Below are positions 1 through 7,981 of a stretch of 64,000 nt of DNA, in pieces. A model generated the notes under the pieces. It saw only the letters and a program-made list of their open reading frames with translations, did not search any database and was not told the DNA's origin. A program made the position numbers and the translations under genes. Source of the stretch: Mycolicibacter sp. MU0102 (lineage in GTDB: Bacteria > Actinomycetota > Actinomycetes > Mycobacteriales > Mycobacteriaceae). Position 1 is the first letter of the stretch. Every line of letters begins with the position of its first letter. The stretch is from NCBI RefSeq assembly GCF_963378105.1, contig NZ_OY726398.1, forward strand, positions 620,001-684,000, read 5' to 3'.

Positions 1-462
1 GGTACCGAAGGAGGCGATCACCGTGGCGATCACGGTGGCGACCACGGCCGGGACCAGAACCTTGGAGACCACCCCGTGCCAGATCACCCCGTGCCCGCCG
101 ACGGCGGCGATCATCGCTCCCACGATGCCGCCGATCAGGGCGTGCGAGGAGCTCGACGGGATACCGAGCAGCCAGGTGAGCAGGTTCCATACGATGCCGC
201 CGACCAGGCCGGCGAAGACGATTTCGAGGGTCACCAGGTGGGCGTCCACCAGGCCTTTGGCGATCGTTGCGGCGACCGCGGTCGACAGAAAGGCGCCGAC
301 CAGGTTCAGGCATGCCGACATGCCGACCGCTGCCTTGGGCTTGAGTGCACCGCTGGCGATCGAGGTCGCCATCGCGTTGCCGGTGTCATGGAATCCGTTG
401 GTGAAATCGAAGGCTAAAGCCGTGATCACCACAATGATTAGGAGGAGCAGTTCGAGGCTCAC
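1..462 (-). CDS. pitA: PitA-like low-affinity phosphate permease, N-terminal part
   Basis: The minus strand reads 154 codons from a GTG at 462 to the window edge, so only the N-terminal part is present. The protein is very hydrophobic and carries the Pit-family signature DFTNGFHDTGNAMA at about residues 19-32, followed by the second half-motif GIPSSSSHALIGG. The family imports inorganic phosphate with a cation (proton or sodium) in the cytoplasmic membrane. An ATG upstream in another frame is stopped at once, so GTG is the only sensible start. The gene is the last of a minus-strand run menB - SDR - VOC - pitA, the same order as in M. tuberculosis Rv0548c-Rv0545c. Confidence 0.9.
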   Translation of the reverse strand, partial: MSLELLLLIIVVITALAFDFTNGFHDTGNAMATSIASGALKPKAAVGMSACLNLVGAFLSTAVAATIAKGLVDAHLVTLEIVFAGLVGGIVWNLLTWLLGIPSSSSHALIGGIVGAMIAAVGGHGVIWHGVVSKVLVPAVVATVIATVIASFGT

Positions 463-573
463 GGGAACATCACGGATAGATTCTGGGGCTTGCGCGGACC
501 CTTGTCTAACGATTGTGCAGGCGAAACGCCGGTGTATGTCGAGACGTATCGAACTGTTTCCCCGTCGTTCACC

Positions 574-978
574 TCAAGGCTTCCGGGGGCTGTCCTGGCG
601 GGTATCGCGGCGCAGCGGATGGTCCTCGGGGATCTCCACGAAGATCAAGGTCAGGCCGTCGGGATCGGTGACATGCATCTCACGCAACCCCCACGGTTCG
701 CGGCGCGCTTCCCGGGTGATGGGGACGCCGCGGCTCTCCAGTTCGGCCTGGGTGGCGGCGACGTCGCGGACCTGTAGCCACAGCGCCCCCGGGAAGCTCG
801 CGGCCGGATGTTCGGGGTTGCCGTGCCCGGCGAGTTCGATCAGCGATTGTCCGGCGTAGAAGACCATTCCGGCGCCGTAGTCGCGGGCGATCGCCAGCCC
901 AATCTCGTCGCGGTAGAACCGCAGTGAGCGTTGATAGTCGGTGGGCCGGAGCAACACCCGGCTGGCCAGAATCTCCAT
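574..978 (-). CDS. VOC (glyoxalase/bleomycin-resistance) family protein
   Basis: A 134-residue protein of the vicinal-oxygen-chelate fold, the usual single-domain length. It shows the two beta-alpha-beta-beta-beta halves: RFYRDEIGL near residue 20 and the C-terminal HVTDPDGLTLIFVEIPE, where the Glu is a usual metal ligand. Members are lyases, isomerases, dioxygenases or drug-binding proteins and the substrate cannot be read from sequence. It lies 10 bases after the SDR and in the same orientation, at the place of Rv0546c. The function within the menaquinone neighbourhood is unknown. Confidence 0.85.
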   Translation of the reverse strand: MEILASRVLLRPTDYQRSLRFYRDEIGLAIARDYGAGMVFYAGQSLIELAGHGNPEHPAASFPGALWLQVRDVAATQAELESRGVPITREARREPWGLREMHVTDPDGLTLIFVEIPEDHPLRRDTRQDSPRKP

Positions 979-988
979 CAGTCCGCCA

Positions 989-1873
989 TCACTCGTCGAT
1001 GGGCTCGATCCGGTTCCGCTTGACGATGGCGGTGGCCCAGCCGGCGTTGAGGTTGTCCAGTGCGCGGAATGCCAGCGCCAGCCGCGGCGCGATGCGGATC
1101 GGGCGGTAACGGGCCGCGTCGATCATCCACGCGCCGGCCTCCTGCGCGGTGAGTCCGGGCTTGCCCTGGAACGCCGCGGTGGGCGCGATCATCGGGGTCT
1201 TCACCAGCGGGTAGTACAGCGTGGTGGACTGCACGCCGTAGCGGGCCCACTCGCTGTCGATGACCCGGCTAACGGCGCTGAGCGCGGACTTGGAGCCGTT
1301 GTAGACGCCGAACAGCGGCGAGGAGTCGGTGAACACGCCCCAGGTGGCGACGTTGATGATGTGGCCGTCGCCGCGCTCGCGCATCGCCGGGGCGAACCCG
1401 CGGATCAGCCGCAGCGGCGAGTAGTAGTTCAGCTGCATGGTCCGCTCGACGTCGTGCCAGCGGTCCAGGGATTCGGCCAGCGGACGGCGGATGGACCGCC
1501 CGGCATTGTTGACCAGGATGTCCACTCCGCCGAACCGCTCGTCGACGTCCTTGACCAGCTGATCGATCGCCGCGAGGTCCGACAGGTCGCACGCGATCGC
1601 GTGGGCGGTGCCGCCCGCGGCGGTGATCCGCTGGACCAGTGCGTCGAGGTTTTCCTGGCGGCGGGCGACCGCGATCACGGTGGCGCCCGCTGCCCCGAAC
1701 TGTTCGGCGCCGGCTTCCCCGATGCCCGAGGACGCCCCGGTCACCAGCACCCGCTTGCCGGTCAGGTCGATGGTCTTGGCGCCGGGCCGGTGCATCAGCT
1801 GCGCGGCGACCGGGGGGCGCATGGTTGCGAGCGTGATCTGGTCGGACAGGCGGCGCAGCGGGCTTCGGCTCAT
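989..1873 (-). CDS. Short-chain dehydrogenase/reductase
   Basis: A 294-residue classical SDR. It has the nucleotide-binding TGASSGIG, the structural NNAG and a YNGSK catalytic pair, so it should be an NAD(P)-dependent oxidoreductase. The frame stays open to 1918, but the ATG at 1873 (MSRSPLRRL) gives the length known for the M. tuberculosis counterpart Rv0547c. The basic N-terminal 30 residues precede the Rossmann fold. It sits between menB and the VOC gene in one transcription unit. Its substrate is unknown and a direct role in quinone synthesis is not shown. Confidence 0.88.
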   Translation of the reverse strand: MSRSPLRRLSDQITLATMRPPVAAQLMHRPGAKTIDLTGKRVLVTGASSGIGEAGAEQFGAAGATVIAVARRQENLDALVQRITAAGGTAHAIACDLSDLAAIDQLVKDVDERFGGVDILVNNAGRSIRRPLAESLDRWHDVERTMQLNYYSPLRLIRGFAPAMRERGDGHIINVATWGVFTDSSPLFGVYNGSKSALSAVSRVIDSEWARYGVQSTTLYYPLVKTPMIAPTAAFQGKPGLTAQEAGAWMIDAARYRPIRIAPRLALAFRALDNLNAGWATAIVKRNRIEPIDE

Positions 1874-1936
1874 GGTTAGCCAGTCTATTCGTGGATTTCG
1901 CGCCGAGCTTGGGGGCACCTTCAGCCTCGCGGAAGC

Positions 1937-2839
1937 TCAGAAGTAGCGGGGGAACCTGCTCCAGTCCGGATCGCGCTTCTCCAGGAAGGAGTCCCGGCCC
2001 TCGACGGCCTCGTCGGTCATGTAGGCCAGTCGGGTGGCTTCGCCGGCGAACAGCTGCTGACCCACCAGCCCGTCGTCGAGCAGGTTGAAAGCGAACTTCA
2101 ACATGCGTTGCGCCTGAGGCGATTTGCCGTTGATCTCCTTGGCCCACTGCACACCGGTGGCTTCCAGCTCGGCGTGGTCGACGACCTCGTTGACCGCACC
2201 CATCTGGTGCATCTGCTCGGCGGTGTAAGTGCGGCCCAGGAAGAAGATCTCGCGGGCGAACTTCTGGCCGACCTGCCGCGCCAAGTACGCCGACCCGTAG
2301 CCGCCGTCGAAGCTGCCCACGTCGGCGTCGGTCTGCTTGAATCTGGCGTGCTCGCGGCTGGCCAGGGTCAGGTCGCACACCACGTGCAGGCTGTGCCCGC
2401 CGCCGGCCGCCCAGCCGTTGACCAGGCAGATCACCGGTTTGGGCATGAACCGGATCAGCCGCTGCACCTCCAGGATGTGCAGCCGCCCGGCGCGGGCGAC
2501 GTCGACGGTGTCGGCGGTTTCCCCGGACGCATACTGGTAGCCGCTACGGCCGCGAATGCGCTGATCCCCGCCGGAGCAGAATGCCCAGCCGCCGTCCTTG
2601 GGTGCCGGTCCGTTGCCGGTGAGCAGCACCACGCCGACGTCGGGAGACATCCGGGCATGGTCCAGCGCCTGGTACAGCTCGTCGACGGTGTGCGGCCGAA
2701 ATGCGTTGCGCACCTCCGGACGGTTGAACGCCACTCGCACCGTCGCGTCGGTGACGTGGCGGTGATAGGTGATGTCGGTCAGGTCGGCGAAGCCGTCGAC
2801 AGTGCGCCAGATGCTCTCGTCAAAAGGGTTGCTGCTCAC
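1937..2839 (-). CDS. menB: 1,4-dihydroxy-2-naphthoyl-CoA synthase MenB
   Basis: A 300-residue crotonase-fold enzyme that closes the ring of o-succinylbenzoyl-CoA in menaquinone synthesis, in the cytoplasm. Typical MenB stretches are visible: FNRPEVRNAFRPHTVDEL, GWAFCSGGDQRIRG, NGWAAGGGHSLHVVCDLT, the DVGSFDGGYGSAYLARQVG active-site loop and the C-terminal DPDWSRFPRYF. GTG start. It heads a minus-strand unit (menB, SDR, VOC, pitA). The other men genes in the window, menC, menD, menG and menJ, lie 5-15 kb away. menA and menE are not in the window. Confidence 0.97.
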   Translation of the reverse strand: MSSNPFDESIWRTVDGFADLTDITYHRHVTDATVRVAFNRPEVRNAFRPHTVDELYQALDHARMSPDVGVVLLTGNGPAPKDGGWAFCSGGDQRIRGRSGYQYASGETADTVDVARAGRLHILEVQRLIRFMPKPVICLVNGWAAGGGHSLHVVCDLTLASREHARFKQTDADVGSFDGGYGSAYLARQVGQKFAREIFFLGRTYTAEQMHQMGAVNEVVDHAELEATGVQWAKEINGKSPQAQRMLKFAFNLLDDGLVGQQLFAGEATRLAYMTDEAVEGRDSFLEKRDPDWSRFPRYF

Positions 2840-2866
2840 GACTGCGACCGTACCGGGGCGGCGCCG

Positions 2867-3814
2867 TCAGGTTGCCGGAGCTTGCCGGAACGCTTCGCGC
2901 AGGGTCGCGGCGTAGTCCGGCCCCTGCCCGGGGGCGGTGATCGCGTCCAGTCGGGCGACGGCGTCGTCACTGAGCACGATGTCGGCCACCTTCATGTTCT
3001 CCTCCAGATGCGCGATCGATCCGGTGCCGGGGATCAGCAGCGTGTTCGCCGAGGTGGTCAAGAGCCAGGCCAGCCCGATCTGGGCCGGGGTGGCACCGGT
3101 TTCGTCGGCGATCTCGCGGACGACGGCGTGGTCGGTGACCTTGGGGAAGCCGGGGAACGCCGAACCGAGCGGGAAGTACGGGACCCAGGCGATGCCTTCG
3201 TCGGTGCAGAAATCGAGCGTGTCTTCCTGGGTGCGATCAAGCAGGCTGTAGGCGTTCTGCACGCAGACGATCCCGGCCGGCAGGGCCCGCTGCAGTACCT
3301 CCAGTCCCACGCTGCTGATCCCGATGGCGGCGATCTTGCCCTCATCGCGCAACGCGATCATCTCGGCCAGCTGGTCGTCGAGGTCGACGTTCTGATCGCC
3401 CGCGGGGGCCGGGGCGGGACCGAGGTCATAGCGCCGCAGGTTGACCACCGGCACGGTGTCCAGGCCCAGTTGGCGGAGGTCGCTCTCGACCGCAGCGCGC
3501 AGTTCGGCTGGCTTCTGGGCGGCGGTCAGTGGCACCGGGCCGACGCCGGTGTAGGCGGCTCCGACCTTGCTGACGATGACCAGCTCGTCGCGGTAAGGCG
3601 CCAGCGCCTTACGGATGCGGTGGTTGACCTCGCCTCCGGCGTAGAAGGACGCGGTATCGATGTGGTTGACGCCCAACTCGAGCGCACGGCGCAGGACCGC
3701 GCTGGCGTCGTCGGTGGAAACCTTCTCGTCGAGCTGCATGGCGCCGTAGCCGACGCGGGCCACCTGATCTGTGCCGATTCGGGCGAGGCCGCCGGGCTGG
3801 AGTTGGTCTGTCAT
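2867..3814 (-). CDS. Aldo/keto reductase family oxidoreductase
   Basis: A 315-residue TIM-barrel reductase. HIDTASFYAGGEVNHRIRKAL holds the family Asp and Tyr, SKVGAAY the Lys region, and a C-terminal LLIPGTGSIAHLEENM the NADPH-binding part. It should reduce aldehydes or ketones with NADPH; the substrate is unknown. The ATG at 3814 is divergent from a TetR regulator whose gene begins 80 bases away. Two near-identical palindromes fill that gap, so the reductase is probably repressed by its neighbour and induced by a small molecule. It replaces the Rv0549c-Rv0551c segment found beside menB in M. tuberculosis (from memory). Confidence 0.9.
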   Translation of the reverse strand: MTDQLQPGGLARIGTDQVARVGYGAMQLDEKVSTDDASAVLRRALELGVNHIDTASFYAGGEVNHRIRKALAPYRDELVIVSKVGAAYTGVGPVPLTAAQKPAELRAAVESDLRQLGLDTVPVVNLRRYDLGPAPAPAGDQNVDLDDQLAEMIALRDEGKIAAIGISSVGLEVLQRALPAGIVCVQNAYSLLDRTQEDTLDFCTDEGIAWVPYFPLGSAFPGFPKVTDHAVVREIADETGATPAQIGLAWLLTTSANTLLIPGTGSIAHLEENMKVADIVLSDDAVARLDAITAPGQGPDYAATLREAFRQAPAT

Positions 3815-3843
3815 GGTGCTCCTAGTGAGACACTGGCAAAGAT

Positions 3844-3859
3844 GCGGAGGGCCCTCCGC
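3844..3859. promoter_or_regulatory. TetR operator candidate, copy 1
   Basis: Perfect 16-base palindrome GCGGAGGGCCCTCCGC. Its core CGGAGG-N2-CCTCCG recurs 34 bases away, centre to centre. It lies between the divergent reductase (ATG at 3814) and the TetR gene (TTG at 3895). Confidence 0.75.
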
Positions 3860-3878
3860 TTAAGCAGCGTAACAGAAA

Positions 3879-3892
3879 CGGAGGTTCCTCCG
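3879..3892. promoter_or_regulatory. TetR operator candidate, copy 2
   Basis: CGGAGG-TT-CCTCCG, an inverted repeat with the same arms as copy 1. It ends two bases before the TTG start of the regulator, so bound repressor would block its own expression. Both copies continue with CTT on the right side. Confidence 0.75.
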
Positions 3893-3894
3893 CT

Positions 3895-4443
3895 TTGTCT
3901 GGGAGATCCGATGCCCGCCGCAACCGAGAACGGCTGTTGGCGGCCGCCGCCGCCGCGTTCGGCGACTCCGACGGGAGTCCGGTTCCGCTCGAATCGATCG
4001 CCCGCGATGCCGGCGTCGGTATCGGCACGCTCTACCGGCACTTTCCCAATCGCGAGGCACTGGTCGAGGCCGTTTACCGCGCTGAATTGGGCGATGTCGC
4101 GGCCGTCGCTGAACAGCTGGCCACCCGCCACCCGCCGAAGGTGGCGCTGCGTCGCTGGATGGACCGCTACGCCGGCTTCGTGGCGGCCAAGCGGGGGATG
4201 GCCGAGTCGTTGCGCGCCATCGTCGAGTCCGGCGCGATGGAGCCCAACGAGACACGTGAGCGCATCGTCGGCGCGGTCGATCTGCTGCTGCGGGCCGGCG
4301 CGCGCGACGGCAGCCTGCGCGCTGATGTACGCGCCGACGACGTCGTGTCGAGCCTGATCGGGATCTTCTTGACCAGCGGCTCGCCCGAGCAGACCGGACG
4401 CCTGCTGGATCTGCTCGTTGCCGGAGTGGCCGCCGCCGGCTGA
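3895..4443 (+). CDS. TetR-family transcriptional regulator
   Basis: A 182-residue TetR regulator. The N-terminal helix-turn-helix reads PLESIARDAGVGIGTLYRHFPNREALVEAVY at about residues 29-59, and the C-terminal 120 residues form the ligand/dimer domain. The start is TTG at 3895 (LSGRSDARRNRERLL): no ATG or GTG gives a complete HTH. It is divergent from the aldo/keto reductase and likely represses both genes through the CGGAGG-N2-CCTCCG sites at 3844 and 3879. The ligand is unknown. Confidence 0.9.
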   Translation: MSGRSDARRNRERLLAAAAAAFGDSDGSPVPLESIARDAGVGIGTLYRHFPNREALVEAVYRAELGDVAAVAEQLATRHPPKVALRRWMDRYAGFVAAKRGMAESLRAIVESGAMEPNETRERIVGAVDLLLRAGARDGSLRADVRADDVVSSLIGIFLTSGSPEQTGRLLDLLVAGVAAAG

Positions 4444-4524
4444 CCCGGTGGTTCAGCGAGGCTCGACGAAGGAGAGGCGAAGCTGGGACCGCCGCAAAAG
4501 CCCGAGCTGTCTACGGTGGGGACG

Positions 4525-5385
4525 ATGACCATCGACGTGTGGATGCAGCACCCGACCCGGCGGTTCCTCGATCACGACATGTTGGCGTCCCTGCGACGCT
4601 GGACCGGCGGCGCGATGCCCGATGAGGAGATCCCCATCGAGGCCACCGTGTCGGCGATGGACGCCGCAGGCGTAGATTTCGGCCTGCTCAGTGCCTGGCG
4701 TGGACCCAACGGCATGGACCTGGTCTCCAATGAAGAAGTCGCCGAATGGGTCGCAGCACACCCGAATCGGTTCGCGGGACTGGCCACCGTCGACCTGGAC
4801 CGCCCGATGGAGGCCGTCCGCGAACTGCGGCGCCGGGTCCGCGACGACGGATTCGTCGGGCTTCGTGTGGTGCCCTGGTTGTGGAACGCGCCTCCCACCG
4901 ATCGGCGCTACTACCCACTGTTCGTCGAATGCGTGGAACTCGGAGTGCCGTTCTGCACCCAGGTCGGGCATACCGGCCCGCTGCGACCGTCGGAAACCGG
5001 TCGCCCGATTCCCTACATCGACCAAGTGGCACTGGACTTTCCGGAACTGTCCATCGTGTGCGGACACGTCGGCTACCCGTGGACCGAAGAGATGGTTGCG
5101 GTCGCCCGCAAGCATGAGAACGTCTACATCGACACCTCGGCCTACACCACCAAGCGGCTCCCGGACGAGCTGATCCGATTCATGCGAACCCGCACCGGGC
5201 AACGAAAGGTGTTGTTCGGCACCAACTATCCGATGATCATTCACGCCCATGCTTTGGACGGCTTGCATGAGCTCGGTCTCGAGGATCAGGCGCGCGTGGA
5301 TTATCTGCGGGGGAACGCCGAGCGGGTGTTCAAGTTGCGAGGCGAGAACTCGGCAGTGCAGGTGACTGGCGGTAATTGCGGTTAA
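4525..5385 (+). CDS. Amidohydrolase family 2 (amidohydro-rel) protein
   Basis: A 286-residue metal-dependent hydrolase of the family that includes gamma-resorcylate and ACMS decarboxylases. Visible parts are TQVGHTGPLRPS, HVGYPW (a metal His), IDTSAY and FGTNYP, which is the usual FGSDxP loop with Asn in place of Asp. The usual N-terminal DxHxH metal pair is weak: DVWMQHP is the nearest match. ATG at 4525 follows GGTGGGG; a GTG at 4516 is the alternative. It lies 81 bases after the TetR gene in the same direction and could be co-transcribed. Substrate unknown. Confidence 0.82.
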   Translation: MTIDVWMQHPTRRFLDHDMLASLRRWTGGAMPDEEIPIEATVSAMDAAGVDFGLLSAWRGPNGMDLVSNEEVAEWVAAHPNRFAGLATVDLDRPMEAVRELRRRVRDDGFVGLRVVPWLWNAPPTDRRYYPLFVECVELGVPFCTQVGHTGPLRPSETGRPIPYIDQVALDFPELSIVCGHVGYPWTEEMVAVARKHENVYIDTSAYTTKRLPDELIRFMRTRTGQRKVLFGTNYPMIIHAHALDGLHELGLEDQARVDYLRGNAERVFKLRGENSAVQVTGGNCG

Positions 5386-5426
5386 CTTGCTAGCTTTTGC
5401 TCGGGGCTCCAACGGGAGGGGTGAGC

Positions 5427-5765
5427 ATGGCTTCGGTGCCGATTGATCCCGCCATGATCTCAGTGCAACCAGCGCTGCTGGATACCCACGCCTCGCGGGT
5501 GGCCGACGCGACCGATGTGGCAAACGCATTCTCGGTCCGGCACGCCGGCTACCTGGGGGAATGTGCCACGGCGTGGGCCGGAAGCTCGGCGGAGGCTCTG
5601 GCTGAGTTGGCTGCGCACTGGGAGGCGGCCGACGCGGAATTGCACGGACGGGTGAGCGCGTTCTCCGAAGCAATGCGTGAGGGCGGTCGTCGCTATACGG
5701 CGATGGAGCAGGAGCACGCCAGGATGTTCACCGTGCTCGTTCCCAAAGGAACCGGCGCTTCGTAG
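5427..5765 (+). CDS. WXG100-like type VII secretion partner protein
   Basis: A 112-residue, all-helical protein with a WAG motif (W50-A-G52) in the turn between two helices, the hallmark of WXG100/ESX substrates. No signal peptide and no TM segment. GGGAGGGG lies 7 bases before the ATG at 5427. Three bases separate its stop codon from the next gene, a long protein that also has a WxG turn, so the two are probably a secreted heterodimer. Small WXG100 partners of this kind commonly precede large ESX-exported toxins (for example EsxE/EsxF before CpnT). The exact ESX system used cannot be read here. Confidence 0.75.
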   Translation: MASVPIDPAMISVQPALLDTHASRVADATDVANAFSVRHAGYLGECATAWAGSSAEALAELAAHWEAADAELHGRVSAFSEAMREGGRRYTAMEQEHARMFTVLVPKGTGAS

Positions 5766-5768
5766 CGC

Positions 5769-7406
5769 ATGACGATCACCACCGACGGCATCGAGAAGTG
5801 GAATCTCGAAACCCTGGACACGGCATTCGAGATCGCCACGGAACGCTCCGCGCGTAAGGCCGATTTCGGCGGGGCGTTGGGCGATGCCGGCAAGGGGCTC
5901 AAGGACTGGGAGGGCCACGGCGGCGACGCCTTTCGCCGACAGTTGGGCAAACACCGCGCTGACATCACCGAGCACCAGACAGAGGCAGCCGCGATCGCCA
6001 ACGCTTTCCATGCCGCACGGGCTGAGGTCGCGGCGTGTAAGGCGGAATGGTCCTCCATCAAATCAACTGCGTCGAGCAATAACTGGTCCATCAGTTCGGC
6101 TGGACGGTTGAGCGGGGAGGTCGTCGACAAGAAGCGTAGCGACTTCGACGCCCTGCAACGTCGGCTGACCAAGCTGATGGCCGACGCCAGCAGGACCGAC
6201 CAGGATCTGGCCACTGCCATCCGGGCGGTGGTCGGCGACACCAATGTCAACGCGGACGGTCGCGCGATATTCGGCCCGCCGATGCCGAACTGGGAGGCTG
6301 GCGCATCCGGTGATGCGGCGGCCGGAAGTCTGTCGTGGCTGCTGAATCAGACGCGGCAGGGCGGTGGCTCGGTCCCTCCAGTGCTGTCGAATCCCATGGA
6401 CGTGGAGTCCTTCAAAGTTCTGGCCCGGCAGGTTTTGAGGAATGACGGTGTTCCACCGGATCAGATCGAGGCGCGGATCAACGCGGCCGTGGTCGCCGCC
6501 CGACAGCCGCTGCCGCGCTATATCCCCCCGGAAACGCAGCGGGCCGCGGCACCCGGCTACGGCGACGGACTCGGTGACCGTTGGAGAGCCACTGAACAAG
6601 CCGTCAAGAATCTGCTGGGTCAGGGTGGGCCGGGCGCCCCGGGTGTTCTGGAATCCTGGGGCGGGATGGCCAAGGGCGTGGGTAGTGCCATGATCAACCC
6701 CGTCGGCGCCGGTGTGGCAGAAATCAAGGAGGCGCTCGAGGCGCCCAGCCTCGCTTACTACCTCGGCGAGAAGACCTTTGACGCCGGTTCCGCCGCGGTC
6801 ACCCTTCCGTTCGCTGGGGAGGGTGCCATGGTCCGGGCAGGGCTCGGCGACATCGGCCCTGGCGTACTCGACACCGGGCCAGCCGTTTCGTCGTACGCGG
6901 AGATCGGTCTCGATACCTCGGCCGCCTACCATCCCTGGGCGGAAGGTTCGGCGATGGACCTCAATCATGCAAGTCTGCACGGAGGGCCGACCGCAGGTCT
7001 CAGTCAGGAAGTCGCTGACATGTCGACCCACTACGTCGGCCCCAATCCGGACCGGGCAGTCCTGGGCAGATTCGACGGTCAGGAGGGCGGCTACATCGGC
7101 GAGGCCAGGGCCAACGGTGGGATCTACTTCGACACCGGGAGTTCGACATGGGACGCGCTCACCAGTGGGCTCGGCACGTCCCAAGCGGACAACCTTGCGT
7201 GGCAAGTAAACGAACAGTTCCTGCTTACCCAAATGGAAAGCGGCGTGTCCCGCATTGAATACGTCCTGAGTGACGAATGCCCGTCACTTGAGTCCGTTCT
7301 TCTGAAGTTTCCAGACTCGTTCTCCGCGAGAGAGATTGAGTTCCTGGTAGGGAACGCGCCAGAGTACGGCTATCAGCGAGTTGGCAACGCATGGGTGAAG
7401 GGTTGA
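5769..7406 (+). CDS. Putative type VII-secreted polymorphic toxin
   Basis: A 545-residue protein in three parts. Residues 1-165 are helical with a WEG turn (W47-G49) and look like an ESX-exported N-terminal module. Residues 165-420 are Pro/Gly/Ala-rich linker. Residues 420-545 are a separate C-terminal domain with PNPDRAVLGRF, GGIYFDTGSSTWD, AWQVNEQFLL, SAREIEFLV and GYQRVGNAWVK. The last pattern (YF, W, N..FL, REI.YL, GY) reminds me of C-terminal toxin tips of polymorphic toxins, but I cannot name its activity. The stop codon overlaps the start of a small gene that has the features of an immunity gene. Recombination that swaps tips is typical of such loci. Confidence 0.7.
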   Translation: MTITTDGIEKWNLETLDTAFEIATERSARKADFGGALGDAGKGLKDWEGHGGDAFRRQLGKHRADITEHQTEAAAIANAFHAARAEVAACKAEWSSIKSTASSNNWSISSAGRLSGEVVDKKRSDFDALQRRLTKLMADASRTDQDLATAIRAVVGDTNVNADGRAIFGPPMPNWEAGASGDAAAGSLSWLLNQTRQGGGSVPPVLSNPMDVESFKVLARQVLRNDGVPPDQIEARINAAVVAARQPLPRYIPPETQRAAAPGYGDGLGDRWRATEQAVKNLLGQGGPGAPGVLESWGGMAKGVGSAMINPVGAGVAEIKEALEAPSLAYYLGEKTFDAGSAAVTLPFAGEGAMVRAGLGDIGPGVLDTGPAVSSYAEIGLDTSAAYHPWAEGSAMDLNHASLHGGPTAGLSQEVADMSTHYVGPNPDRAVLGRFDGQEGGYIGEARANGGIYFDTGSSTWDALTSGLGTSQADNLAWQVNEQFLLTQMESGVSRIEYVLSDECPSLESVLLKFPDSFSAREIEFLVGNAPEYGYQRVGNAWVKG

Positions 7407-7828
7407 TGTTGGTAAACGAATTCATAGAAGAAGTCCGGAGAATTGTGGATCCTTTCCTCTCGGGACTGGGATTCGCGGTCGAAGAGGTTGATGAGTTCGT
7501 TGACGAGGGGGGGCTGACGAGCTCGGTTGCTTATTACCGCGGTCCTGACTGCAAGATTCAGGTTTACCACTATTCACGCGAGGGGGAAATCAATGCGATG
7601 ATCGCTCCCTTGAGCGCACCGAATGAGCTTGGCGCCTACGGTCGATCGAAAAAGTGGCGCCACCTCAGCGATTTCGCAGACACAGCTGATCTGCCGCTAG
7701 AGGTACTCGTGCGGAAGCTTCGCGAGGAGCGTGCAGCCTGCGACACGACGTCGAAACGCCTCGAATGGCTTACTCGGCGCATAGCAGAGGACTTGGATTC
7801 GGCGCGCACGGCTATCGTGCAGAGTTGA
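7406..7828 (+). CDS. Putative immunity protein of the type VII toxin
   Basis: A 140-residue soluble acidic protein with no signal peptide. The start is the ATG at 7406, whose A is the last base of the toxin TGA (TGATG), giving translational coupling; an ATG at 7391 inside the toxin is the alternative. The sequence (DPFLSGLGFAVEEVD, VAYYRGPDCKIQVYHY, LVRKLREERA) matches no enzyme I recognise. Size, position and coupling are those of cognate immunity proteins in polymorphic-toxin loci. Codon usage is visibly less GC-biased than in the men genes beside it, which suggests transfer together with the toxin tip. Confidence 0.65.
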   Translation: MLVNEFIEEVRRIVDPFLSGLGFAVEEVDEFVDEGGLTSSVAYYRGPDCKIQVYHYSREGEINAMIAPLSAPNELGAYGRSKKWRHLSDFADTADLPLEVLVRKLREERAACDTTSKRLEWLTRRIAEDLDSARTAIVQS

Positions 7829-7831
7829 TGA

Positions 7832-7945
7832 AGTGGTCCCTTCATTCGACGGCAATTCCGTGAACTTCAGGTCGAGATCGATCGGTTGTCCGAGGAGCTC
7901 GGAGTCCCTTCCATCCCAGTCGGACTGCGAACTAACGACGGCTAG
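7832..7945 (+). pseudogene. Orphan coding-like tail after the immunity gene
   Basis: Directly after the immunity stop, and in the same frame, about 37 codons run to a TAG at 7943. They give a coding-like peptide (RRQFRELQVEIDRLSEEL, then GVPSIPVGLRTNDG) that has no start codon of its own. It may be the left-over 3' end of an older immunity or toxin-tip gene cut off when the present cassette arrived. A read-through product is less likely because two TGA codons precede it. Confidence 0.35.
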
Positions 7946-7981
7946 TAGCGCACCTCACCACCCGACCGGCACCATAGACCG

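Noticed and set aside
2108..4357. Plus-strand open frame of 749 codons
   Set aside because: It is antisense to menB and the aldo/keto reductase and runs across the TetR gene in another frame; it shows no family motif. High GC in codon position 3 opens such frames.
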